Shown here: positions 12,700 through 24,290 of the stretch, piece by piece | Layout of the letters: each line of letters opens with the position of its first letter | How positions within the stretch are numbered: the first letter of the stretch is position 1 | NCBI GenBank assembly: GCA_020465985.1 | Contig: JAANYP010004811.1 | Coordinates: 1-64,000, forward strand | Origin: Centrapalus pauciflorus | Lineage: Eukaryota > Streptophyta > Magnoliopsida > Asterales > Asteraceae | Length of the DNA: 64,000 bases | Reading direction: 5' to 3' | Position numbers and translations under genes: made by a program | Notes under the pieces: model-generated | The model's input: only the letters and a program-made list of their open reading frames with translations | The model's database searches: none | Told to the model about the DNA's origin: nothing

Positions 12700-13427
12700 G
12701 TAAACAAAAGAAGTCATCTTTTACATTAAATATAATTTCTCTATTGATTCAACTCTCTTCTTAATCCACATGGACTTGTTTGGATATGTTAATGTCCCAT
12801 TCTAGGAGGTAGAAAATACACCTTAGTAATGGTTGATGAGTTCTTCATGTACACATGGGTGTTCTTTTTGAAGACGAAAGGAGAGACTGCCAGAGAGATT
12901 GTTGGATTTATCAAAAAGATGGAGGTTCTTAACTTTACCCAAGTCAAGTAGCTTAGAAGTAATCACGGTACTAAATTTAAACGGAGTACACTTGAAGACT
13001 TCTATGAAGAAAGAGGGATCTCACAGAATGTCTCAGCGGTTAGAACTCCACAACAAAATGGAGTTGTTGAGAGAAAGAATAGAACTCTCATTGAAGCTGC
13101 TAAAGACAATGATGTTTGCATCATCATTTTGGGTTGAAGATGTCCACACTGCTTGCTTCACTCCATGTGTTTGGATGCCACTATTTCGTTCTGAATCAAA
13201 AGTATCCACTTTCCAAGTTTAAACCTAAGGCTGATGAATGCGTGTTTGTTAGATATTCTACAATTTCTAAAGCCTACAAAGTATACAACCTTAAAATAAA
13301 GGTAGTTGATGAACCTATCGATGTTACCTTTGAAGAATCTGCAAATTCTTCACTTCAAGTCACTCAAGAATCAGTTTTTGGAGATTTTAGATTTGATGAT
13401 GTTAGCCCTAAAATAGTGTATAATTAA
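12700..13427 (+). pseudogene. Copia-1 integrase remnant
   Basis: The first catalytic Asp lies in HMDLFG (from 12767). The segment expected to hold the second Asp reads SNHGTKF instead of the usual SDxGTxF, so that Asp is replaced. The Glu motif is present in PQQNGVVERKNRTLIEAA (~13040-13110). Several frameshifts separate these. The C-terminal part (13116-13427) still matches the post-integrase region of copia (KADECVFVRYS, YKVYNLK). Not functional as read. Confidence 0.8.
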
Positions 13428-13700
13428 ATATAATAAAAGTCTAGGTTCATTGTTTAAATATGAATAGTTTACTTTGTGTGGAATCTTAATTTCCTAGACT
13501 TAAAGGTGAGTGTTTGGACAAACCCCCCAATTTAGGCATATGTATATATATATATATTTATTCTCCTAGGGTTTTGGAAAGTAACCATCTTATGTGTGTG
13601 CTTATAAGTGTGAAAGTTCTGAGAGATTGAGTGCCCAAATTCTCTCTTTGTAAGCTTCATATTCTTAATAGAAATCATTTAGTTGATTATATTTGAGTGC
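13428..13700 (+). other. Non-coding interruption between integrase and RT of Copia-1
   Basis: About 270 bp of AT-rich, non-pol sequence with TATATATATATA near 13544, CTCCTAGGGTTTTGGAAAGT and CT-rich words breaks the polyprotein. It resembles a short copia LTR in composition, and the Copia-4 LTR interior also has a CTCCTAGGGTTT word when read on the minus strand, but no clean target duplication could be defined. Confidence 0.4.
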
Positions 13701-14480
13701 AAAATATATTTGGAATCAAAGGTATCAGATGACCTTCTACATCCTAAGGCTGATGACTCAAAAGCTTACACATCATCTAGAATGGAACGTGTTTCTAATG
13801 ATGGACATTATATCAGCCCTCCCTGTGTGAATGAATGTGTTGAACTAATCATTATTTCATGTGTGTCACCAATCAGTGCTGATTATCCTGAATCAACAAA
13901 TGACATGTTCAACACTGGTGACACTTCATCAACAAGTGAACAAGCCATGTTATTAGAAATAAGGCAAAGTTGGTTGCTCAAGGGTATAGACAAGAAGAAG
14001 GTATAGACTATGATGACACATTTGCTCCTGTGGTCAGGCTTGAAGCAATTTGTATGTTTCCTGCTCATGCTGCATAAAAGAGCATGAAGGTATTTCAAAT
14101 GGATGTTAAGAGTGCAATTCTGAATGGGAAACTGTAAGAATAAGTATATGTCAAGTAGCCCCCAGGCTTTGAAGATGAAAAACATGCAGGTCGTGACTAT
14201 TAGTTAGAAAAAGCTCTATATGGACTTAAACAAGCCCCCAGAGCATGGTAGAATACTCTTATTGAATTCCTTATCAGCAATGGATACTCCAGAGGTAAAA
14301 TGGATACTACATTGTTCATTAGAATACTCTTAATGAAATGTATGATATTATGCTTATTCAAATCTAATTAACTTTCTTTCTGCGATTATAGGTTAATCAA
14401 AATGGAAAGTTTATTAATTAAAGAAAGTACACACTCGATCTATTGAAAAAGTTTAAATTTGATCAGTTTCACTTATTAAA
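13701..14480 (+). pseudogene. Copia-1 reverse transcriptase remnant, active site lost
   Basis: After a linker, RT blocks are readable in shifting frames: GIDYDDTFAPVVRLEAI (~14005), FQMDVKSAILNG (~14095), EKALYGLKQAPRAW (~14208), then TTLFI (~14310). The stretch that should carry YVDD is missing: after TTLFI the sequence is unrelated until SLLIKE near 14410. Deletion of the active site and at least four stops make this RT dead. Confidence 0.8.
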
Positions 14481-14496
14481 ACCCCAATGACAACTA

Positions 14497-15023
14497 ATGT
14501 TAAATTGGATGCTGATACCTTGTGAAAAAGATGTTTCTGTAACAGGTTACAAATGTATGATTGGGAGCTTGCTGTATCTGATAGCTAGTAGACTTGATAT
14601 AATGTTTGCAAACTGTTTATGTGCTAGATTCAAAGCTAACCCTAAAGAATCCCATCTTGCAGCAGTAAAAAGGATATTCAGGTTTCTCAAGGGTACAACA
14701 GGTTTGGGATCTTTGGTATCCCAAAACTCAGGCTTTGACTTAATTAGATATACAGATTCTGATTTTGAAGGCTGTAGGTTAGATAGAAAAAGAACAACAT
14801 GTGGGTCTCAACTCCTTGGTGGAAAGTTGATAAGTTGGTGCATTATGAAGCGACACTCTGTGTCCACTTCTACTGCTGAAGCTGAATATATTGTTGCTGG
14901 AACTAGTTGTGGCTAAATTCTTTTAATGAAGTATTAGTTTGAAGATTATGGGCTGGTGTATAGGAAAAAAACTATATTGTGTGACAACACAAGTGCCATA
15001 ACAATAGCCAACAACCCAGTGTT
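14497..15023 (+). pseudogene. Copia-1 RNase H, N-terminal part (left of the nested insertion)
   Basis: The frame 14497-14916 contains YKCMIGSLLYLIASRLDIMF, YTDSDFEGC, a Ser/Thr-rich STSTAEAEYI block and the AGTSCG region typical of copia RNase H. After a stop it continues with LCDNTSAITIANNPV and stops at the target duplication GTGTT (15019-15023). Confidence 0.85.
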
Positions 15024-15251
15024 TCTAACATCCTAAGATTTCGATTATTGTAATTTGAAATTATTTAGTTTAATTATGTATTTATTGTCTCCAAGTTGGA
15101 TTATTTATGAATATTTATTTAATTGGAATTTAAAAGTCGATGTTTATGTTAAATAATTAAGAAGTTTTAGAATTTCAATTTATGAATAAGTATGATGATT
15201 TTTAAATGCTAGTGGTGAAAATATAAGAATGTAAACTTTATTTAAAGAAGA

Positions 15252-15258
15252 TATAAAA
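15252..15258 (+). promoter_or_regulatory. TATA box of the LTR-B copy
   Basis: GATATAAAAGTGG lies in the 5' (U3) portion of the LTR in sense orientation. Confidence 0.5.
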
Positions 15259-15573
15259 GTGGAGGGACTATTGGTGCAAATAACCTAATGTTGAGAATAA
15301 AAGACTCTTTGAGTCTTTCAAACTCACATTTGCAACTTTCAATCTTCATATCACACCCAAATTCTCTCAAGAATCCGTTGGAATTTGAAATTGTGGAAGA
15401 AAATTCGTGAAAAGAAATTGATATTGCACGAATTTAAGTCTGAATTAAGGTAAGAAAGATGATTTCTGAGTTGGGGTTTTCTTGGATGAGTTTAAAATGC
15501 AAAATTCAGAATTTAAATCTGATAATTTGTTGTTGCATGAATGTTTTTATAGTTGAAAAACATCATTTGAAGT

Positions 15574-15927
15574 TGTTAGATATTAAATTTCGATCTTGTG
15601 GAATTTATTTTGTAATAATTAATTAATTAATTTCCATGTAATCTATTTCTTGTCTTTCCGTTTATTTGTAATTCTCTTAGTTATAAAAGTCAAGGGGGTG
15701 ATTTTGTAATACTTTAGAAGTTGAATTAAATGATGTAAGGAAAACCCCGCCTAGGGTTTCCCACACACACGATTGTTCTGAAAATATTACAGCCGCCTTT
15801 CATTATTCTCTCTGACATTCTTCTTCAATATTCATAACAATTATTGAGTGAAATCATTCTTTCTGTCTTGTTTATTGCTGAAATCATTAGTACGAGTGCT
15901 GATTATTACCGGAAATATATTTCAACA
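15574..15927 (+). repeat. Copia-2 5' LTR (354 bp)
   Basis: TGTTAGATATT ... TTTCAACA. TATA box TATAAAA at 15682-15688. Compared with the 3' LTR it has small indels (for example near 15768) and scattered substitutions. Confidence 0.93.
15682..15688 (+). promoter_or_regulatory. Copia-2 LTR TATA box
   Basis: GTTATAAAAGTC in the 5' LTR. The 3' LTR has TATAGAA at the same place (30045-30051). Confidence 0.55.
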
Positions 15928-15928
15928 G

Positions 15929-15942
15929 TTGGTATCAGAGCC
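15929..15942 (+). other. Copia-2 primer-binding site
   Basis: TTGGTATCAGAGCC, the initiator Met tRNA complement, starts one base after the LTR end. Confidence 0.92.
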
Positions 15943-16252
15943 AATCAGTGGATTTCAACTGATTTTGGATTCAAAATCTGCGTGTTCTTCGTGTTCATCT
16001 TCAAAAACTCTCTGTTCGATCTTAAATCACATTTAAATATTTTGTTTTTCGTGTTCTTTCATCTTATAATCATCTATTATTAATTCTGTATTGATTTCGA
16101 GCATTTTAAGTTCAATCCTTACATGTTTAATCGTTTATCTGCTGAAAATCATATTAGGAATATTGGGGTTTTAGTTTCGGTTTTGGTTCCACAATTCCTA
16201 GATTTTTAGGTGTTTTGGTTAATAGTTATTCACCGAAAGTGTTATAATAATT

Positions 16253-16559
16253 AGGGGTAAAGCCATACAATAGCAACCTACTTTTGAAAATGTATCGATA
16301 TGGTACGTCTACTTTTTTAATTGTCTATATGATACGTGTACTTTAATTTTCTGTATCGATATGGTCATTCTATATAATAGAGCCCAGTTTTTACATACGA
16401 AACAGGGTTCTAATGGTATGAAAAACAGGGGTCTATTACAAATATGGTCATATTGGTATGAAAAATTGAAGTACATGTACCATATCGATATTTTAAAAAG
16501 TAGACGTACCATATTGATAAATTTTCAAAAGTAGATTACTATTGTATGACTCTACCCCT
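16253..16559. mobile_element. 307-bp MITE nested in the Copia-2 leader
   Basis: Terminal inverted repeats of more than 60 bp (AGGGGTAAAGCCATACAATA at the left; its near-complement at the right, including GGTACGTCTACTTTTT on both arms) with a 7-bp flanking duplication AATAATT (16246-16252 and 16560-16566). No coding capacity. Superfamily uncertain: AGGGGT ends and a 7-8 bp duplication favour a hAT-like origin. Confidence 0.85.
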
Positions 16560-16639
16560 AATAATTAATCTAACATTTAAAAATTATTTTTAGGCTTTAA
16601 ACTACATTTTAATACATATTCTGCAAATCTGGAATTTTT

Positions 16640-17165
16640 GTAACTGCTAAAATTCGGACCATCTCGGATCAAAATTCGGATCAAATTTCAGACCAATTCG
16701 GACCAACTTTTAACACATCCCGGACAAAATTTCGGACTCACCCGACATTCGGATAATAAGGAATTTAGTTAAATCATTTTTTTGGGTGCTTAAATCTACT
16801 TGGTTTTAATTTTTAAACAATTTTGAAAACCAACTTGTACCATCCGAACTTCGAATCATCAACCGAATTCGGCTAATTAGAGTTGAATTTATTCTAAGTT
16901 CCCATCCGCGATTCTAATGTTCACCCGAATTTCGATCCATCGAGTTCGTTCCATCAGACTTAAATTCATCCGACTTATAAGTCCATCAGAGTTTCACTAT
17001 TCATCCGAATTTCTGAACATCCGAGTTCCACTGTTCATCCGAATTCCAGCTCATCCGAAATCTTGAAATTTCATCCGAGATCAGATCATCCGAATTACTG
17101 TTCATCCGAACTACTGTTCATCCGAACAACAGTTCATCCGAGTTCTGTTAATCCGAATTTCAGTT
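16640..17165 (+). repeat. Copia-2 leader array of CATCCGAA/TTCGGA words
   Basis: About 25 copies of (T)CATCCGAA(T/C)TT, TTCGGA and close variants are irregularly spaced (10-30 bp) immediately upstream of the gag start. Similar arrays lie in the Copia-2 3' spacer (25548-26170), the Copia-4 leader and the LTR-B and LTR-C copies. Confidence 0.85.
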
Positions 17166-17210
17166 TCCACTTCAAAAGATCTTCATCTTTTAAAATCATC
17201 ACAATTCATC

Positions 17211-18715
17211 ATGTCCCGAGTAGCACTTGTTCTTGGATCTGAGAACAGACCACATGTGCTCTATCCTAATGAATATGAACAATGGAAGCAATGGTTTCTC
17301 AAATTTCTTAGCATGCAATCCATGAGAAATCTGCTCCTTCAATCTTTAACAGAAGGACCTGTTTTCTACTACCGAGAAATACTTGCAAGGCCAGATGCCG
17401 ATGCTCCAGTCCTAGCATCCAGGAAGGTTCGTGAACCAAACACTGAAGCAGAGAGGGATAGACAACAACTGATAAAAGGGAAGATTATTTCATTTACCAA
17501 GCCCTCCCTACTGAAATCCTGGTTGGAGTAGACAGTAAGATGTCTGCTAAAGAGATATGCGATGAATTGGAGGTACAAATGCTTGGGGCAGATCTTAATG
17601 ACAGGTATAAGATTGAAGAAGCCAAAGCTAAGTTTACAGAGTTTAGAGCCAAAGACGGGGAGTCTTTTTAGGGTACCTTCACGAGGTTCTGTGCAGTTCT
17701 GAATGAGTTGAACAAATTGCACATCAAAAAGGATAAGGATGACATCAACATCCAATTCTTTGCTTCCCTGGCCCAGAATGGCAAGTTGCATGTCGAGCTA
17801 CAAGACGAGTTCTGGACATTCAAAATGTCTCAATCAATGTGGTCTTCAAGGAACTCAAGAAACATCAAGGGATGTGGATCAACAAAAGCAAATGGCAAAC
17901 ACCTTGGCTTCCTTGCTACTATCAGCCAACTCAGGCATCAAACCAGCTGACTCTTTGGACCTACTCTCCAGCAAGACAATATCTCCTGCACTCCAACCCA
18001 ACTCATCTGCTGCACCTTACTATGCTCAAGGTTCATCATCCTCTCAATGCAGATATGCATCACCACCGCATGAGCCATATGATGAAGAAGAGGCAACTAT
18101 ACAAGAATAAATTGCCTTATGGACAAATCGTCTTCAACGACGACGTTTTTCTAACAAGACAAACAATCAGCTTCGTTATGATACTGGCCCACGGAGGTAT
18201 TCTAATGACAGACGTGATGAACGAATGGATGATTGGAGGAGAGATGATAGAGATGACATGAGATATGATGATCGGCGAGACTATCGAGATGATCACCGTT
18301 ATGAAAGGCGTGACGATAGACGAGATGATCGAAGAGACGATAGGAGAGATTACAATCATCGGGATGATAGATGGGCTGAGAGACGAGACGAATCGAAGGG
18401 ATTATGATCATCGTGATAATCATAGGGATGATAGTCGTGAACCTCGCCGAGTAGACAAAAGGCCGGCTGAACGAAGAGAGGATAGGCCACGAGCTGATGA
18501 GCCGAAATCAAATGATGAGCGTCTATGCTATAAGTGTGGGAAACCGGACCACTTTGCTCAGGAGTGTAAACATCAGTTTGAACGTGATGTTGGCTACTAT
18601 GAGAGGAAGCTGGAGGCAGCAAAGAAACGGTCTGATGCAATGACCCTTGTTGCTCAAGAGATTATTGGGATGACGCTGATCTAACGATGAAGAGGATAGG
18701 GGCAAAAATTGCTAC
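17211..18715 (+). pseudogene. Copia-2 gag
   Basis: The ATG at 17211 follows the leader array. The first 106 codons (MSRVALVLGSEN...) contain YEQWKQWFLKFLSMQ, the N-terminal copia gag pattern. A frame change near 17500 continues through YQALPTEILVG, KEICDELEVQMLG and an in-frame stop at ~17668 in an otherwise readable UBN2-type gag core. A long Arg/Asp repeat (18225-18470) precedes a CCHC knuckle (CYKCGKPDHFAQEC, 18526-18567). Gag would form the particle and bind RNA. Broken by at least two frameshifts and a stop. Confidence 0.85.
18225..18470 (+). repeat. GATGATCG/GACGATAG-type repeat encoding Arg-Asp runs in gag
   Basis: Degenerate trinucleotide-like repeats encode alternating Arg/Asp (RRDDRRDDRRDDRR) just before the zinc knuckle. 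The matching region of Copia-4 (61600-61850, minus strand) has the same bias, so it is ancestral to the family. Confidence 0.8.
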
Positions 18716-20770
18716 ATGGTTGACCGCATTGGACTGGCTGATTATGCGACTACATCTAATTCAGAATCAGACACGGCTGTCGAGGGGGAGACAAAGCAAG
18801 ATCCAATAGCCTGTTTGATGGCCAAATCCGGGGAATCTGAATGCTCCACGTCAGATTCAGAGGCACACGAGGTACATTCCTTTTACATTCATGAGTCTGT
18901 AAATAATTTATCTGTACAAAATGAATGTAACTTTCACACACAAATAATTGAGCTAGAAGCTAGGTTTAATGCAGAAAAAGAAAACTGTGTCAAGGCTGAA
19001 TATCTAGCCCAATCCTTAAAAGAAACATCTAACATATATGAAAAGAAATGGTTAAACAACCATGAGGTGATAAAGAAGATGTTAATTGAAAAGGTAGATG
19101 TTGAGGATAAGAATACGTACCTTGAATCTTGTATGGATAAACTCACTGATGAAAAGAACGATCTAAAATCAGAAATATCTGTTCTTTCAAAACGCTTGGA
19201 GTCTGTAAGCATGGAAAACATAGATAGTTTGGAAAAATATAAAATGATAGAAGAAGAAAGAATAGGTTTGTACTCTCGAATAAAGACCCTAGATGATGAA
19301 TTTCTAAAACGGGATCAAACTGAACAAACTATTCATTTAAATCAACCCAAAGAGACTAGGTTTTATCATTCCAAACAAGGAATTGGTTTTAAAAATCCTA
19401 AATATTTGGAAAAGGTTCAGCAAGTTTTACCTCTTTTTTATGATATGAGACATATGGGTGCTGGGTTGAAGTCTTTCGTTTATCAAACAGCGGAAGAAGT
19501 TTTAACCCAAGAGGATGAGAAATGAAATGAAAATAAAGAAAATAAATGCCTTTTAAATATGATGATCTAAACGAGAGTTATCCTTATAGAGTACCTACTC
19601 TAGAAGATGACTTCTTGTCTAGCTATTCAGAGGTTGAAACGAGAGCAGAACCTGTCAAACCAATCCATCATCTTTACATTCCTACAAAAGTTCTTCAACA
19701 TAAAATCAAAGTTTTAGAAAAGGAATTAAAGACAACTCGAAAGAAAGCTCTTGATTATCAAGAAGCTCTTCTTAAGAGTGAGGAAAAATTGGCAAATCAA
19801 AGTTTTCAACAAACTGTAGAATTAACCATTTACAAAGAAAAATTTGACATGGTTTCAGAAAGTTTAATTTCTCATTTAAAAGAACCAAAAGTTCCTCATC
19901 GTACCAAAGTCCCACTCAATCATCTGAAAAAGGTAAAGCAAAAGTTGAAGGTTCTTCTGTTAGTTGAAAGGTGAGTGCTCCAAATCTTCCAAAACTGAGG
20001 TTTCAAACAAGACTCGGAGTCAATCTAAGTCTTCCAAGAAACCCACTCACCAAGGAAAAGAAAATTTTTCAAAGTCTAAGTCTTCCATTCGTACTGACTC
20101 TCATCGTTTTGTTCCTACAGATCATGTGAGAAGAGTGCCCAAAACGACCATGCAAGATTTTTCCAGTTTTTTTGTGAAGAAGGCTGTAATGCCAAATGAA
20201 TTTGTTTCTAGGGATAGGTTGCATGTAATCTCAGAAAACAATGTCTGTAATGATGTATTGAATTCTGTTTCTTGTTTAAAATATTCGTTTGGTGACTTGT
20301 TTAAATTATGTCCAACTCGTTTTAGACGTCAAGTACCTGAAATAAATGCTTTTGCGCCTTATCCTGTTAAAAGAATTTGGAAAAAGAAAATAAAAAATAC
20401 TGCATCATCAGCCACAAAAACTGAGATTTGTACTTTGCCTAGGCCCAAACCCAAAGCGAATGTTAAGCAAGTTTCAAAAAGTCCATAACCGAAGGAAATT
20501 TCATCGCCTAAGGTTCCAAAGCCTGTTAAATCCAAACATAAATGGATTCCAAAAGGCTCTGCATCTAGACCACACATAACTGCTAAATGGGTTCCTAAGA
20601 CTGTACACGTCCCATATTCTTCTGGAACACCAACCCAAAAGGACCCATCCTAAGATGGGTACCCAAAGTTGTGAGATTTTAATGCAGATGGTTCTTGGTT
20701 ACTTCAGATCAAGACCCGCACTTCATTGAACTGGCTTCTAGTTATCTTAGGCTAGGACCCGTTCTTCTGC
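18716..20770 (+). pseudogene. Copia-2 gag-protease linker with coiled coils
   Basis: Three successive frames (18716-19525, 19546-19974, 19964-20488) encode a Glu/Lys/Asn-rich, heptad-like chain (for example IIELEARFNAEKENC, EISVLSKRLESVSME), then a basic Ser/Lys-rich region. Such a linker between the CCHC knuckle and PR is usual for Sirevirus-type copia. No enzyme motif was recognised. Frame changes near 19525 and 19970 and a stop at ~20486 break it. Structural role in the particle is inference. Confidence 0.65.
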
Positions 20771-21477
20771 GTGTCGGTTGTGTTTAAACAGACATGTTTG
20801 GCTTCTATGCACTCAGCTCTAGACCGGTCTAAAATCATCATGTTTTTAGAATATCTCAGTTCAGAACACGGTTTGCATGTTAATTTCCGATGGATTTGTT
20901 TAAATGCCTATAGACTTTCGTTGTATGCATTTTTTCCTTTTCAGGCAAAATCCATTTGGTATATGGATTCGGGTTGCTCTAAGCACATGACTGGGAGGAG
21001 AGAGTTGTTGTCCAACATAGTAGAACAGTGTTGTGGGACAGTCAAATTCGGGAATAATAATCATGCTCATATAAAAGGATACAGGAATTTAGTCTTAAAT
21101 AATCTAGTCATCAAGGATGTTGACTATGTTCAGGGGTTATCTCATAATCTGTTTAGCATAGGATAACTTTGTGATAAAGGGCTAGAGGTTACATTTAGGG
21201 CTAAGAACTGTAGTGTTAAGAGTATGGATGGAAAACAAATTTTATCCGGTTCCCGAAGTTCTAACCTTTACACCATAGATGTAGCCAAACTTATGGTTAA
21301 GGATAGCATCTGCCTACTATCAAAAGCATCTTCAAAGACTCTTGGTTATGGCACCGTAGACTATCCCACTTAAAGTTTGAAAATATCAACAAGCTGGCCT
21401 CAAAACAACTGGTTAAAGGACTCCCAGAACTAAGATATGAAAAGGATCATCTATGTGGAGCATGTGAGAAAGGAAAG
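20771..21477 (+). pseudogene. Copia-2 protease and pre-integrase region
   Basis: The copia protease site DSGCSKHMTG is encoded from 20966. The conserved HNLFSIG stretch ends at a stop (21164-21166), where intact elements continue. Downstream codons (LYTIDVAKLMVKDSICLLSKASSK) represent the GAG-pre-integrase segment with a frameshift near 21340. The HCC zinc-binding residues follow (CGACEKGKM, ~21456). Confidence 0.8.
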
Positions 21478-22512
21478 ATGAAAAGATCCTCTCACAAATC
21501 AAAACCCGAACCATATTCAAAGAGAGTGTTGGAGTTACTTCATATGGATTTGTGTGGCCCCATGCGAACACAAAGCATAAATGGGAAGCGATACGTGCTG
21601 GTTATCGTTGACGACTATTCGCGATATACCTGGGTAAAATTCTTGCGATCCAAGGATGAGACAGCTCAAGAGATCATAGATTTTATTAAGAGTGTCAAAA
21701 CCCAGCAGCAGCTGTCTGTTCAATCAATCCGATCTGAAAACGGTACGAAATTCAAGAATTCGGTAGTTGAGAGCTTCCTTCGATCCAAAGGTATTCATCA
21801 TCAGTTTTCAGCTGCGAGAACACCTCAACAAAATGGAATCGTGGAGAGGCGTAACCGTACCCTCGTGGAAGCTGCTCGCACAATGCTGACATACTCAAAG
21901 CTACCTCCGTTCTTATGGGCCGAAGCCGTGTCAACAGCTTGCTACACGCAGAATCGCTCCATAATCCATAAGCGCTTCAATAAAACTCCATACCAACTCT
22001 TTTTAAATAAAGTTACTTTTATCAAGTACTTACGTGTATTTGGTTGCAGGTGCTACCTGCTTAACGACAAGGACAACCTTGGGAATTTCAACGAGAAGGC
22101 GGATGAAGCAATCTTCATTGGATACTCTTTCAACTCAAAGGCATATCGCGCATACAACACTCGCACCAGGACAGTCAATGTGAGTGTGCATGTCACATTC
22201 GATGAAATGGCTGAACTGGCACCCGATGTTGACCAATCAGGACCACACATTACACCAATGCCTGGAGACTCTTCACAATCTTCTTCTTTTTCTCCTTCTG
22301 ATTTAGTTAATTTATTTGATTCGTTTTATGTAGAATTTTTTGGTTCTAGTGCTAATACTTCTAATGTTTCCTATTCTGTAGTTAACACATCCAACGATTC
22401 AACTGCTAAACAAACTCCATCTGATTCACCTACCACTTTATATCCTCCACCATCCACCTCATCCACTGACACATCTCCATTGAACCTACTCATGAGATGC
22501 CCTCACACATAA
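21478..22512 (+). pseudogene. Copia-2 integrase
   Basis: A 344-codon open frame. The integrase core shows HMDLCGPM (first Asp), RSENGTKF (second Asp replaced by Glu) and PQQNGIVERRNRTLVEAART (Glu). C-terminal copia features follow: LRVFGCRCYLLND, FIGYSFNSKAYRAYN, then a Ser/Thr/Pro-rich tail to a stop at 22512. The integrase would join element cDNA to host DNA. The D-to-E change in the catalytic triad probably impairs it. Confidence 0.88.
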
Positions 22513-23703
22513 TGCCAAACATTATTCCTTTAACTGATCAAGCCGAACCGGAACCAGTGGTACCTTCATTCGAAACCATCGACAATGACTCATCATCCAT
22601 CCCCACACTCACCACTAAGCTTCCATCTCGTTCACACCTTCCACAAGAGACGAAATGGACATGAAGTCACCCAACCGAACAAATCATTGGTGATCTCTCT
22701 ACCGGTGTCCAAACTCGAAGGGCATCTACTAATTAATGTCTCTTTGTGTCATTCCTTAGTATGATAGAGCCTGCTCGTGTGGATGAAGCCTTGAAAGACC
22801 CAGATTGGATTGTGGCAATTCAAGAAGAGCTCAACCAGTTTGAACAGCTCAGAGTATGACGGTTAGTTCCCAAACCCAAAGACCAAACTATAATCGGAAG
22901 AAAGTGTATTTTTAAGAACAAACGAGATGAAAACGACATCGTGGTAAGGAATGAAGCAAGACTTGTCGCCAAAGGCTACCGACAGCAATAAGGCATAGAT
23001 TATGAAGAGACTTTCACTCCAGTTGCACAGATAGAAGCGATCAGAATCTTCTTGGCGTACGCGGCACACAAAGATTTCAAAGTGTACCAGATGGACGTCA
23101 AGACAACCTTCCTGAACGGTGAACTCAACGAAGAAGTGTACGTTGAACAACCACAAGGATTTGTTGATGCACATAAACCAGACCATGTTTATGTGCTAGA
23201 CAAAGCCCTCTATGGTTTGAAACAAGCACCTTGAGCATGGTATGACAGTCTTTCTAACTTTCTTATCTCCGCTGGTTTCAGCAAAAGTGTGGTGGACACA
23301 ACATTGTTCACTAAAAAGGAAGGCCAGCACATAATGCTAGTCCAAATATATGTCGACAATATTATATTTGGATCTACTGACTGTAATTTCTGTAAGGATT
23401 TCTCATCCTTAATGGAGTCCAGGTTTGAGATGAGTATGATGGGGGGAAATGAACTTTTTCCTCGGATTACAAGTCAAACAACTTGAAAATGGGATTTTTG
23501 TGAACCAGTCGAAATATACTCTTGACATTCTCAAGAAGTATAAGTTTGACTCTTGCACGAGTATCGCAACTCCCATGGCTTCAAACTGTAAGTTAGACAC
23601 TGATCCTGCCGGAAAAAGTGTCGACAATACAACTTACAGAGGAATGATTGGATCCTTACTGTATCTTACGGCTAGTAGACCAGATATAATGTTTTCAACA
23701 TGA
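22513..23703 (+). pseudogene. Copia-2 reverse transcriptase, YVDD changed to YVDN
   Basis: RT motifs in order with interruptions: EARLVAKGYRQ (stop after), GIDYEETFTPVAQIEAIRIF, YQMDVKTTFLNGEL, YVEQPQGFVD, DKALYGLKQAP (stop), then TTLFTKKEGQHIMLVQIYVDNIIFGS (in two parts: TTLFTKKEGQ and IYVDNIIFGS) and FFLGLQVKQLENGIF after a frameshift at ~23448. The active-site codon at 23358 is AAT (Asn) where GAT (Asp) is expected. The change is at a CpG, consistent with methyl-cytosine deamination. RT is dead by this and by the stops. Confidence 0.9.
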
Positions 23704-24290
23704 CTTTGTGCTCGTTTTCCAGTCGACCCAAAAGAATCACACCTAACTGTGGTAAAATGCATTTTTCGTTATCTTAAGGGTACACCCGATCTTGGTCTCT
23801 GGTATCCAAAGGGAACCAATTTTGATCTTACTGCCTTTTCAGATGCTGATTTTGCAGGTTGTAGAGTTGATAGGAAAAGCACATCGGGCGGAATACAGGT
23901 TTTGGGGGACAGACCGGTGAGTTGGTCTTCCAAAAAGCATAAATGTGTTTCCACATCCATAGCAGAAGCTGAGTATGTAGCAGCCGCAAGCTGTTGCTCT
24001 CAAGTGTTGTGGATGAGAACACAGTTACGTGATTATGGGTTCTCGCTCACCAATATCCCAATATACTATGATTCTAGAAGTGCAATTGCTCTTTCTTGCA
24101 ATCCCGTGCAGCACACAAGAACGAAACCCATAGATATCAGGTATCATTTCATTAAAGATCATAACAATTGAATTGTATTTTGTAGGCACAGAATATCAAC
24201 TTGCTAATATTTTTACTAATGCTTTAGACGAACCTTGTTTTCAGTTTTTAGTATCACATATTGGCATGTTGAATCCTCCTTCTAGTTAAA
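23704..24290 (+). pseudogene. Copia-2 RNase H
   Basis: The frame 23749-24171 shows YLKGTPDLGLWYPKG, FSDADFAGCRVDRKSTSGG, SSKKHKCVSTSIAEAEYVAA, a WMRTQLRDYGF block and IDIRYHFIKDH. The conserved tail (TEYQLANIFTNALDE, then IGMLNPPSS) is in another frame to ~24290. It would degrade RNA in the RNA-DNA hybrid. A stop at ~23701 separates it from RT. Confidence 0.88.

Noticed and set aside
16309..16512. 67-codon minus-strand frame
   Set aside because: Entirely inside the 307-bp MITE and generated by its inverted repeats.
16640..17165. Heat-shock elements like those of the ONSEN copia family
   Set aside because: The GAA and TTC words are not at the two-base spacing needed (GAAnnTTC); left as a testable idea only.
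18117..18423. Minus-strand frames rich in Ile/Ser/His (80 and 73 codons)
   Set aside because: Complement of the GATGAT-type repeat that encodes Arg-Asp runs in gag.
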